From Lachnospiraceae bacterium (GTDB lineage: Bacteria > Bacillota > Clostridia > Lachnospirales > Lachnospiraceae): 64,000 nucleotides of DNA. Position 1 is the first letter of the stretch. Each line of letters opens with the position of its first letter. Both the position numbers and the translations under genes were made by a program. Positions 33,478-43,000 of the stretch are shown here, piece after piece. The notes under the pieces are model-generated. The model did not search any database and was not told the origin of the DNA. It saw nothing but the letters and a program-made list of their open reading frames with translations. Where the stretch lies: positions 1 to 64,000 of the forward strand of contig JAFTXG010000007.1 of assembly GCA_017461725.1 (NCBI GenBank). The letters are read 5' to 3'.

Positions 33478-34693
33478 GGTCAGTTACCTTCCTTTTCCGA
33501 CACTCTTCTCCTGTGATTCGCACCTGCGCCACAGTCTTTTCACAGACGTAATGAGGGACACCGTCAAACCGGCCGGTCTCTGTAAAACAAACTGCCGCAC
33601 AGACACCACATACATCCCGATAGGCGCAGCCGGCACACTTCAAAGGTGTCCGAATCTCTGCGGTCCTGTCCCTCAATTCCTCCCAGGCTGCACCAAAGCC
33701 CACCTTAAGGGGATACACCACCGGGGTGGTCATCATGCCGCAGGGAAGCATCCGCCCGTCCCAGGTCATCCAGAAGCTGGTACTTCCGGCACGGCAGCGC
33801 ACACCTTCGTCAGACTCCACCGGGCAGCCATCACGGATCTCATCCATCTGACCGTCCTTATTTTCTGCGCACTCTGCTGTCTTTTCGCCCGAGTCGTCTG
33901 CCCATCCGTCAGCATCTCTTCCGGCGCAGCTCTTTGCAATCACTCGCTCCATATTCCGGGCACGCAGCGCGAATTCCTCCTCGCTGAACCGAAGCAGATC
34001 CCACTCCACAGAACACTGGGCAGCCTCCTCAGCCGTCAACCGGTTTCCGCAGCCAAACTGCTCACCGTTGACCCTCACCTGTGGGTACATGTAGCTGGAT
34101 GATTTCACATTGACGTCCAGCTCCACTGCATCGGCGTAGATCTGCGCCAGATCCTGCCGATTGTAGGGCGTGATCGACAGATTCACCGTCACCTCCACCC
34201 CCGCAGCCCGAAGCCTTCGGATATTTTCTTTCACCTGCTGGTAAGCCGGCCTACCGCACATCTGCTCATAAGTCTCATCAGAGCCTCCATAGAGGGAAAT
34301 ATTGAACCGGGCCGGAGGATCCTGCAAGAATCGCTCCAAAATTTCTCCCTGCAGCAGAAATCCGTTGCTGTTGATGGAAATCAGCAGCCCCAACTTCTTC
34401 ATGCCTCTGTAGATTTCAAAGAAATCCCTCCGCATCAGCGGCTCTCCGCCGGTGAGCAGGACGAAAATCATGCCGCGGTCTCTGGCCTCTCTCGCAATGG
34501 AGATCCACTGCTCCGCCGTCAGTTCCTTCCCGGCAGCCCGCACCTGCTCCTCGGTCATGTGCACATAACACATGGGACAATTGAAATTGCACCGGGCGGT
34601 CAGCTCAAAATTTCCTGCGATGGGCAGGCCAAGCTTTCGCCCCTTGCTGTGCAGATAGGTGGAAAGATAAGGCTCTGTACTTTTTTTATTCAT
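33446..34693 (-). CDS. Radical SAM/SPASM peptide-modifying enzyme, operon A
   Basis: A 415-residue enzyme. The CNFNCPMC motif (Cys35, 39, 42) binds the SAM 4Fe-4S cluster, and LLTGGEPL binds SAM. The C-terminal SPASM region carries Cys ligands for auxiliary clusters: RCRAGS, LPCGMM, CAGCAYRDVCGVCAAVC and YVC. Enzymes with this layout and a PqqD partner form thioether or C-C/C-O crosslinks in peptides. An acidic insert (about residues 255-285) is absent from the B copy. Compared with B, the end is frameshifted so that it reads past the shared stop into pqqD. The likely substrate is the four-Cys peptide at 36736. Confidence 0.9.
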   Translation of the reverse strand: MNKKSTEPYLSTYLHSKGRKLGLPIAGNFELTARCNFNCPMCYVHMTEEQVRAAGKELTAEQWISIAREARDRGMIFVLLTGGEPLMRRDFFEIYRGMKKLGLLISINSNGFLLQGEILERFLQDPPARFNISLYGGSDETYEQMCGRPAYQQVKENIRRLRAAGVEVTVNLSITPYNRQDLAQIYADAVELDVNVKSSSYMYPQVRVNGEQFGCGNRLTAEEAAQCSVEWDLLRFSEEEFALRARNMERVIAKSCAGRDADGWADDSGEKTAECAENKDGQMDEIRDGCPVESDEGVRCRAGSTSFWMTWDGRMLPCGMMTTPVVYPLKVGFGAAWEELRDRTAEIRTPLKCAGCAYRDVCGVCAAVCFTETGRFDGVPHYVCEKTVAQVRITGEECRKRKVTDHEDKETADQA

Positions 34694-34786
34694 GATGTCT
34701 TCCTACTTTCTCATTGCCGTTCCGGTCTGCTCAATCAGTCCGCATATAGACCCACTCCCGACTCCAACGCACAGATCTGCAGTCAG

Positions 34787-35668
34787 TCACTCCCACTCCA
34801 GCGCCTGTTCCAAGGCAATCACCGCCGACTCATCCGGCGTGCAGGCCAGATAGAACACCGGCACCGTGGCAGACACCTTCTGCACGGTCTCCGACACCAA
34901 GCGCATGTCCTCCTCGTCCCACGTGTTCACGCTGCAGCCCTCCCAGATCCGGAAGAACGCCTCGTAGCCGCGCAGCTGCCGAATCGTCGTCTCCGGCGCC
35001 TGAGCCAGGTACACGATAGCCGCCAACGGCAAGGTGCGATTGACACAGATCTGGGAACTGCCGGAAAACGGCACACCCTCAGCGAAAACCATTCCGTCCA
35101 CAACTCTGATCGCCGAGCGGTCGCCATTGATGATTTCCGCCCCGCGAAGGCTGCGCCACAGCTCTGCCTGAGTGGATTTTCCGGTACCGGAAGGAGCCGT
35201 AAACAAGATCCCCTTCCCCTGCCAGTCAATATAGGATGAATGAAAGATAACTCCATTCGCCCCGGCTACCAAATGCTCCGCGGCAATACTGCCAAGGACC
35301 GTGTGAGTCCCAACCTCCCCGGCGTACTGGGAAGCTTTCAGCTGCACCACATGCTCTCTGCCCCGGTGTGCCGCCCGCATATAGGCCGGCTCCCAGGAAT
35401 CCTGCACGGAGCCGATGTAGCGCGCCGACCACTCTCCCTCGTCATAGACCCGGAAACCGGGCTCCAGCGCAATACAGGTGCCACTCGGTGGGGTGAGCTC
35501 TTCCACCATTTCATAGCGAAATGTATGAAACCTCGACCTATTGCTCAATGCCGCACCAGCTGTAGGCTCCACCTCAAAAGGGGCCAGATCCCGGGCGTCG
35601 GTATACATTTTATGGTCCGGGATCTCGATCATCAGATCGACACCCGCAAACTGATAATATTTTTTCAT
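34787..35668 (-). CDS. HprK-like serine kinase, operon A
   Basis: A 293-residue protein whose C-terminal half matches the HPr kinase fold: HSSYIDWQGKGILFTAPSGT leads into the P-loop (Ser160-Ser165, SGTGKS), then WRSLRGAEIINGDRSAIR with the catalytic Asp, and GVPFSGSS. The N-terminal 130 residues are beta-rich and unrecognised. In lasso peptide clusters such kinases (PadeK type) phosphorylate the precursor. The target here may be the small peptide or the Thr/Ser-rich partner. AAGG lies 7 nt before the ATG. The membrane gene ends 9 nt upstream. Confidence 0.85.
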   Translation of the reverse strand: MKKYYQFAGVDLMIEIPDHKMYTDARDLAPFEVEPTAGAALSNRSRFHTFRYEMVEELTPPSGTCIALEPGFRVYDEGEWSARYIGSVQDSWEPAYMRAAHRGREHVVQLKASQYAGEVGTHTVLGSIAAEHLVAGANGVIFHSSYIDWQGKGILFTAPSGTGKSTQAELWRSLRGAEIINGDRSAIRVVDGMVFAEGVPFSGSSQICVNRTLPLAAIVYLAQAPETTIRQLRGYEAFFRIWEGCSVNTWDEEDMRLVSETVQKVSATVPVFYLACTPDESAVIALEQALEWE

Positions 35669-35677
35669 AAATCAACC

Positions 35678-36664
35678 TTATTCACAAGTAACAAACATGA
35701 CCGTGCTGCCGGACACAGAAAAATGGTCCGCCACGATCTGGCGAATCTCGCCGTTTTTCAAGCCGCCGGTGATCCGGATGCGGTAGGTAATGCCGCCATA
35801 GAGCAGGTCACCTCTGCTGTTCTTATAGTAAATCACCACATCCCCGGCAATATCACTGCCGGAAATATTGGTCACGTTGATCACGCCGTCCAGCGCCTGA
35901 ATCTCCAGTCGGTCCTCGCAGAGGCCGGGAACTGCGCTGAACACAGCCACATTGCCCGCTGATGCCCCGCGGTACTCCGCGCCGGAATCACAGGTCTTGC
36001 GGTCCTTCTCCAACACGATCATGGACTGACCCGGGAACAGGGTGGTGAGCACAAAATTCCCAGTGCCATTGTCGCCGTTCAGGGCAATCTCCGCATACTG
36101 AATATACTCGTCACCGGTATTCTCCACCTTAATCATCAGAACATTGCCGATGATCTCATTGCTGCCGTCCTCCATGTAAAGGCCGGTATAGCTGCCGATC
36201 TTTGTGAGCGTCAGGCCACGGCCAAGATCAAATGGAAGAGTCAATCCGCTGGCTGCAGAGGGGGCCGGCTGGGTCTCGTCCGGAATATCAGCGGTGGACT
36301 CCTGAACACGTTCGGTTTCCGTCACGTTCGGGATGGACTCGGAGGGAGTTTCGGTCTGCAAATCCTCACTGGATTCCTGACCAGCTCCGGTGGACTTTTC
36401 CAACTGAGTTGACTCAGATGGGTTCTGAGTGGAATCAGTTTCCGGTTCTGACGGTGTGGCTTCGGCCTCATCTGCAGCTGTGCTCGGGGAAGCTTCAGTG
36501 GAGAGGTCCGAGGGCAGGTCTGAGGAAGTTTCCCGGTCGGGGAGAAACAAAATCAAGGCGGTCACGCACAGGATGATCAGGATTAGGACCGGAAGGAACA
36601 TCCTCAATCGGTTGTCGAGCATGCGAAGGAATCGCTTTTTGTTTATAGCCTTTTTTTCACTCAT
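35678..36664 (-). CDS. Single-pass membrane protein of RiPP-like operon A
   Basis: A 328-residue protein: basic N-terminus, one helix at about 22-41 (FLPVLILIILCVTALILFL), a Ser/Thr/Glu/Pro-rich extracellular stalk (45-145), then a beta-rich domain. That domain is strongly conserved with the operon B paralogue (IGSYTGLYMEDG, QYAEIALNGDNG, INVTNISGSDIAGDVVIYYK, YGGITYRIRITGGLK, FVTCE). The topology suggests the domain sits outside the membrane. No known family was recognised. It could anchor or dock the giant secreted protein or the modified peptide. Confidence 0.8.
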   Translation of the reverse strand: MSEKKAINKKRFLRMLDNRLRMFLPVLILIILCVTALILFLPDRETSSDLPSDLSTEASPSTAADEAEATPSEPETDSTQNPSESTQLEKSTGAGQESSEDLQTETPSESIPNVTETERVQESTADIPDETQPAPSAASGLTLPFDLGRGLTLTKIGSYTGLYMEDGSNEIIGNVLMIKVENTGDEYIQYAEIALNGDNGTGNFVLTTLFPGQSMIVLEKDRKTCDSGAEYRGASAGNVAVFSAVPGLCEDRLEIQALDGVINVTNISGSDIAGDVVIYYKNSRGDLLYGGITYRIRITGGLKNGEIRQIVADHFSVSGSTVMFVTCE

Positions 36665-36692
36665 TGGAATACCTCAAAGGTTGTGTTTAGGA

Positions 36693-36720
36693 AAGGCCGC
36701 ACCACGAATGGCGCGGCCTT
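36693..36720 (-). terminator. GC-rich hairpin after the operon A peptide gene
   Basis: AAGGCCGCGCCA and TGGTGCGGCCTT pair around a short TTCG-type loop, 15 nt after the peptide stop, followed only by TTT. The same hairpin occurs in operon B. It may be a leaky terminator or an mRNA-stabilising stem that raises peptide expression over the enzymes. Confidence 0.6.
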
Positions 36721-36735
36721 GGTGATTAAATTGGG

Positions 36736-36993
36736 TTAGGAGGCGAAGAGGTTTTTACCACCTGTCATTACATGATAGCAAATACCATTATATTCACCAT
36801 CTCCGCCAACATTGTCGACTTCGATGTCCGAGCATCCGCCCATACCATCCAGAAATACCTTTAGTCCCGAAAAATCCAGACCACACGTACTGTTACTGGG
36901 AAGATTTGTTTGCATTTCACAGTCACCGGCGATGTTACTGCTGAGTGCGAAGCTCTCAAACATGATTTCAGGTTTAGTATATATTTTTTTCAT
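36736..36993 (-). CDS. Putative precursor peptide A with four cysteines
   Basis: An 85-residue peptide. AGGAGG lies 9 nt before the ATG. The first 26 residues (MKKIYTKPEIMFESFALSSN, then IAGDCE) are almost the same as in peptide B. The rest is Gly/Asn/Asp-rich. Cys25, 37, 54 and 72 align with Cys25, 37, 56 and 74 of B, and both end in a [GA]-x-CYHV...NLFxS motif. There is no signal peptide. The size, leader-core split and position next to radical SAM, PqqD and kinase genes suggest a RiPP precursor. It begins 16 nt after the giant gene. Confidence 0.75.
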   Translation of the reverse strand: MKKIYTKPEIMFESFALSSNIAGDCEMQTNLPSNSTCGLDFSGLKVFLDGMGGCSDIEVDNVGGDGEYNGICYHVMTGGKNLFAS

Positions 36994-37009
36994 GTTCTCA
37001 ATCCTCCTC

Positions 37010-40000
37010 TCACTTAAACCATCTGCCAAACAGGCTGCTGATCGTATTTCTAATCTTATTAATAACATTTTTAATTATATTGGCAAGACTTTCCGAATCA
37101 TTAGCTTCAGGCTCAGAGGTTTCTGCCTCAGTTTCCGCAGTCTCTGGCTCCTCGGTTCCAGCTTCGGTTTCCTCTGCTTCAGGCTCGGTGGTCTCTGCTT
37201 CAGACTCGGTGGTCTCTGCTTCAGTTTCCTCGGGCTCAGACTCGGTGGTCTCTACCTCGGTTTCCTCAGGCTCAGACTCGGTGGTCTCCGCCTCGGTTTC
37301 CTCGGTCTCAGACTCAGTGGTTTCTGCTTCAGTTTCCTCTGCCTCAGACTCTGTGGTTTCTACTTCGGTTTCCTCTGCCTCAGACTCTGTGGTTTCTACT
37401 TCGGTTTCCTCTGCCTCAGACTCTGTGGTTTCTACTTCGGTTTCCTCCGCCTCAGACTCGGTGATCTCAGGCTCTGTCTCCTCCACATCTTCATCGATCT
37501 CGCTCAGGGACATCAATGCATAAGAAGCAGAAGAACGGCTGACTGACAACAAACTGTAGGATGCGGTAGACGTCCCTTCCGAACCAGCAGCCTCTGTTTC
37601 TTCCGCTGGCTGTGATGCAGTGTAAGTAACCTTGATGTTCGTCAAGGATACAATCGCGTCATCCGATTCTCCGGAATTCTTAATGACTACCGTCTTACCA
37701 TTCAGCGCCGTGATATCATAGTACATATCGGTGGCTGTACTGATAGTCTCACTCAGACATGAAGTCTTATTACCATCAGCGTCAATACCATAGATCTCGA
37801 CACTTCCAATGCCGCCGACAGTCTTAACTGCCAGCTGAACACTCTCAACCCTTCCGTTCGTAGCCGTTGCATTCAAGTCAAATGCGACTGCCTGACCATG
37901 TGCCAAATAGAGCTCATTGTTTGGTCCATAGCTGGTGTAATCACTGATAGAAACTTCTTCATCAGGATCAGTGGTTGCTCCGTCGATGAAGACGATACCA
38001 CTGACGGACTCAGTCGAAGTCTCGTCCAAACTGTTAAAGCTCTCAGCAGTAATCACCTCATTTCTCAACTCGGTGTACTTGGGATAAGCCTCACCATCCG
38101 CTACGTATGCATTGTTAGCAGTAGTATCTTCACTGCCACAAGGATCGTAGATACGGACAGCATCCAGATACAGGGTGTATTTACCGTCACCAGTCTCATC
38201 AAAGAACTCGTTATATCCAGCTGTCAGTTTCACCGTATACTTACCGTAAGTCAGACCATAAATCTTCATTACAGGTACCTGATACAACGCATTAGGACTA
38301 TTACTGTCTACGGCAACCCATTTACCATCCTGACATGCATATCCATAGTAGGTATCTACTACTGATGTTTTAACTGCCCCACCGTTACTGTCATATACCT
38401 GAACAATCAAGGTTCCAGTCGTATTGCTGGTCAGGCCGATAATATCAAAACCGGTTCCGTAGAATGTGAATTCTGCAATACCACGAACAGAGGAGTCAAC
38501 AGTGATGTATGCTGCACTGCCCAGCGAGTACATGGAGCACTCTTTATAAGCACTGTCATAACCGTAGTTGTTATCAGCATCCAACGATGCACTGATCTGG
38601 CTTGCACCGGGGCGATCCTGATCCTGGGTAGTCCCAATTGCGGTTACTTCCGCAACCCATTCGTTGTCAATCTCATTGCCACTACTGTCCCAAGTGGTCA
38701 ACGTCAGGAAATCATCCTCATAGTAAACGGTGGTTGCGGGGATTACCGTAACGGAGGAGTACATATTGGTAGTAGTGACTCCTGTTTCTCCGGTCTTGTA
38801 GTAGTTTACGCTAGCCTCATAGAAGAACTCAGCCGGAGCACTCATCTCCATATTGTTGAGCGAGAAACGGACGGAAGTCAGATTCTCAACGGAAGCAGTC
38901 CAGATGCCATCGGTGCTGGTAACGGATTCTGCGCCAACGGCGGTCTCGTAAGTGCCATCCGTCGCCGCACTGGGAGCTGTCAGCATCACACCTGTGACAC
39001 CCGCTGCCATGTTGTCGTTCTTGATAACATCAATAACAACATCCAGACCGTAGTCGATGACTACAGTGTCGGGAGCAAGCGCAGGCTTCCATACAACTGC
39101 GAATGCAACGGTGGTGTTGGCGAAGTCGAAGCCTGTGTGGACCTCAGTGCCGTTAGACTTCTGAACAATCGTATATACTACTCCCTTTTCATCCACATAG
39201 TAAACATAGCCATTGATTACTGTGCCGCCGGTGGTGCTGTCACCTGTACCAGGCTTCCACTGGGTTTCACCGGATGCTGCGGTATAGCTTGCAGCAGTCA
39301 GCTGATAATAAGTAGTACCTTCCGTGTAGGTCAGCGCACGAGTGTAGATGCCATCCGCAAGATAGTAGTACGCACCATTAACCAGATCGCTGTCACTGGT
39401 AAGGGTCACTTCAGACCAAGTAACACCGGAAATAGTGCCTGCACCCTTGCAAAGATAAGTAGTGGTAACGGTAGTATCACTGCCATCGTTGGCAATGTAG
39501 GTACCTACCGTATAGTACTTGGTGCCATCAGACTTATTGTTGAAGACGTAGGTAGTCTTTGCATTGGTCCAGGAGTTGGTATTGTAGTCATCGGCGACAT
39601 TGCCACCAATGATAAAGTGGTTGTTCAGGTTGACACCATCTTCGTCCGCATAGACATGAATATTGTAGGATGCATCATCATCATACAGTGCATAGACGTC
39701 AGGCACCAAATCAACTGCCAATCGGGACGCTTCCAGACCGGCGGACTGCTCCAAGTCGTTCCAAACGACAGCTTCGGTGTACACATCGGTAACATAGACC
39801 GCCTCGGCAAAGGGAACCACACGACCCGCACGATTGACAGGCTGACCTGCCTCGTTAACCAGGTAGAACACGTAGGAAACCTGTGCACCGTACCAGGTCA
39901 TCTGGGGCACGGGGAACTCTTGCTGTACCCTGTTGCCGTTCACATTAGTATAGGTCAGAGTGGCGTACTCATTGGTGTAGTAGGTGCCAGGTGCTTTCTG

Positions 40001-43000
40001 ATTACCCGTAGCCACACCAGAGGAGTTGTCCAGATAAGCAAAGTACTGGAGTGCCAGCTCGTTGGAGGTCAGCTTATCAGCTTCCCAAGTCAGATACTCA
40101 CCGGTGGAGTCGGACTTGTAATCGAAATAAGTACCGTCGATAGCAGTGATTACGCCGTCAGTAAAGGTCACATGATTGCAAGTAGTACCGCAGGCTGCGC
40201 CGTCCACAGTATGGCTTGCCAGAGTACCGTCGAGATTAAAGGTGAAGTTTTCCTTCACGGTGTAGGTGTCGGTACGCTCATGGGTAGTGGAATCCAGAGT
40301 GTAGTCTACAACTTGAATGTAGAAGTTGCTCAAGCCATCCAGTGCTGTTGCATCGAGGGCATTGGACGTACCATAGCCAGGCAGGCCGAAGTTGATGGTA
40401 TAATCATTGCCGATCTTATCCTCGACCACGACGTCGGTAGCAGCCTCACGGATAGAAGTTGCAATGTTGGTAAATGCAGCAGTTGCCTTGTCCGTTTTAT
40501 CCACACTAAAAATGTCGATATACTTGCTCTCATCGGTTGCCATCTTCTTCAGAATGGTGGAAGTGAAGTAATAATGGGAACCGATGCTCGTCAGAGAGTC
40601 AGTGGTAGAATCATAGGTACTGCTGGTCATGCTAGAGTAGGGGGAAGGATTGCTGGGAACATTCTGCAGCAACAGACCCACGGTGTAAATGGTTACGCCG
40701 TCTGCCTTCATGTCATCAGTCCAGTATTCAGTGGGCAGGTTGTATGTCCAGCTGGAACTAGTGGAGCTGGTATAACCACCGATATAGTTGGTGATTTTTC
40801 TATCACCGCTAGCGTTACCACCGTAGTAAGTGTAGCCGTCACTGCCCTTATAAGTTGTGGGGCCACCGTCAGACATGAAAACACAGAACTGCTGGCGGTT
40901 ATAATCATCCGCAGATTCCACACCCTCAGGCAGATTGGTGGTCTTGGCAGCTGCCAGCACATCATGACAATATTGTGCAGCAGTATCAAAAGGAGTACCG
41001 CCGGATTCCTGAGCAGCAACAATTTTATTCTGTGCTGTTGTCAGCTCATCGTCGCTGGAAATCGTCTGCAGATTAAAGTATGTTGAAACGCCGGTTGAGT
41101 TAAACTGATAAACGGCAACACGGTTATCGTTATATGTGCCATCCTCGTTCTTGACGATCTTTTCCACGAAAGCTTTTGCTGCGGCCACAGCGGCAGCCAT
41201 ACCATTGGTGGACATAGAGCCCGTCATATCCAGCATAACCACGACATCGATCTCAGAGCCGGTAGAATAAGGCACACCCGTCATGGACAGCTCAACCTTG
41301 GCAATACCGGTCTCAGAATAGTTGCCCACAGCTGTAGCAGTCTTATCAAAACGGACAGCTCCCTCGTTGGGATACTCCCGGAAGTCATCGGTGCCATCGC
41401 CGGGAACGATGTATTCCGTGTCGGTAGCGGAAATGGTGATAGTGTCGGTGATAACCTTGCCATCAGCGCCTTCATAGGAAACGGTAACCGTGAAGGTACC
41501 GAAGTTATTGCCGGTGAAGGTAATAACGCCGGTGGTAGTGTCGATGGTGGCGATGGAGGTGTCGGAGACAGTCCAACTCAGAGCATTGCCCAGAGTGCCG
41601 ATATCGGTACCGGTGGTGTCGTCGGCGGTGGCATATGCCTTGACAACCGCCCAGACAGAGTAAGTATCGCCGGCCTTGACGCCCTTCAGGGCAACGGGTT
41701 CGGTGATCTCCTCACCCAGGGTGCCGTCATTGTTCAGGTGCAGCTGGATACTATAATGGTCGGGGGCGGTAGCAGTCACGATAAATTCATCCCAAGCTAC
41801 CAGATCACCAGAGGTATAAGTAACTTTTACAACTGCGGTGCCGGCGGTTCCGGACAGAGTTGCCACGCCATCCGTGATGGAGGCGATAACAGCGGGATTG
41901 CCCTTAGTGGTCACGACCTCGTAGGTAGGGGTCAGGCCAGAGGAAGCAGTGATATTGCTGGCAGTACCGCCCTCGGGGGTATCGTACAGGATGGAGGACA
42001 GGGTGACAGTCTGATCCTTGATGGCAATGGCGTCGATAATGTCGGTACCCACGGTGGAGTAGGTGTGGCCTACAGTGCCGGTGGTAGTGGTAACAGTTGC
42101 GGTTACTTCTTTGTAGAAGTAGACATTTGCCGCAGTGGTATCCATAGACCAAGAGTTGCCGCCAGTCAGATAGTAGTTTGCGGAAGCATCTTCGCCATAA
42201 ATATAGCCCGCTTCAGAGGACTGCAGATAAATATAGAGCTGAGAATCGCTCAGCGTCCAAGTTGTGGAACTTGCAACTGTATTCACTTCATAGGAGTAGC
42301 TGTAGCCAGTCCATTCGTTACCAGAAGAACTCTGCGTATATCCCAGATAATTGCTGCCATTGGCAAAACTCCAACTGGAGCCACTGCCGGAAGCAGTCCA
42401 CAGAGTACCGGTAGTTTCGATATAGGTATATGTACCATCAGTACCATCCACAGTCAATGTGCCGCTGACAGGAGTCACAGAAGACCCGCCAAGGACATAA
42501 CCAGCGGTACCAGCCGTGCTGGTGCTAACGATCAGATACTCTTCTCCACTAACAGGCGCATCTACCTTAACATAAACTGTCTTTTCTTCAGTAGTGGTAG
42601 TGGAGCTACCCTCAACGGACGCATTACCGCTCTCGGTCTCGATAGTGGTACCATCACCCAAAACATAAGTCGAGAAATGATCAGTGGTAAACGTCACTGT
42701 ACCATCACCGTTATCCACAGCCTTCATATCCACAACGGACTTTCCACTGTCGGAAACATAGTAAACCACAGGGTTAGTCACACCATCCGGAATGGGCAGA
42801 GTGACAGTCTTGTCAGCCGCGTTAGCGGCATAACCCTCAGAATAGGTCAGGGTGATGTCATAGGCAACGTAGTTGTCGCCAGTGATCACATTCTGGATAG
42901 CAGTTGCCACATTGGCATTGGTACTTTCTGTAACCACAGCTTCAGTAACACCATACTCGCCCACATGGACGGTGACATTGTTGACGGTGAACTCATCGCC

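Noticed and set aside
37120-37480. CRISPR-like regular repeats
   Set aside because: The 36-bp units are contiguous with no unique spacers and stay in frame in the giant protein.
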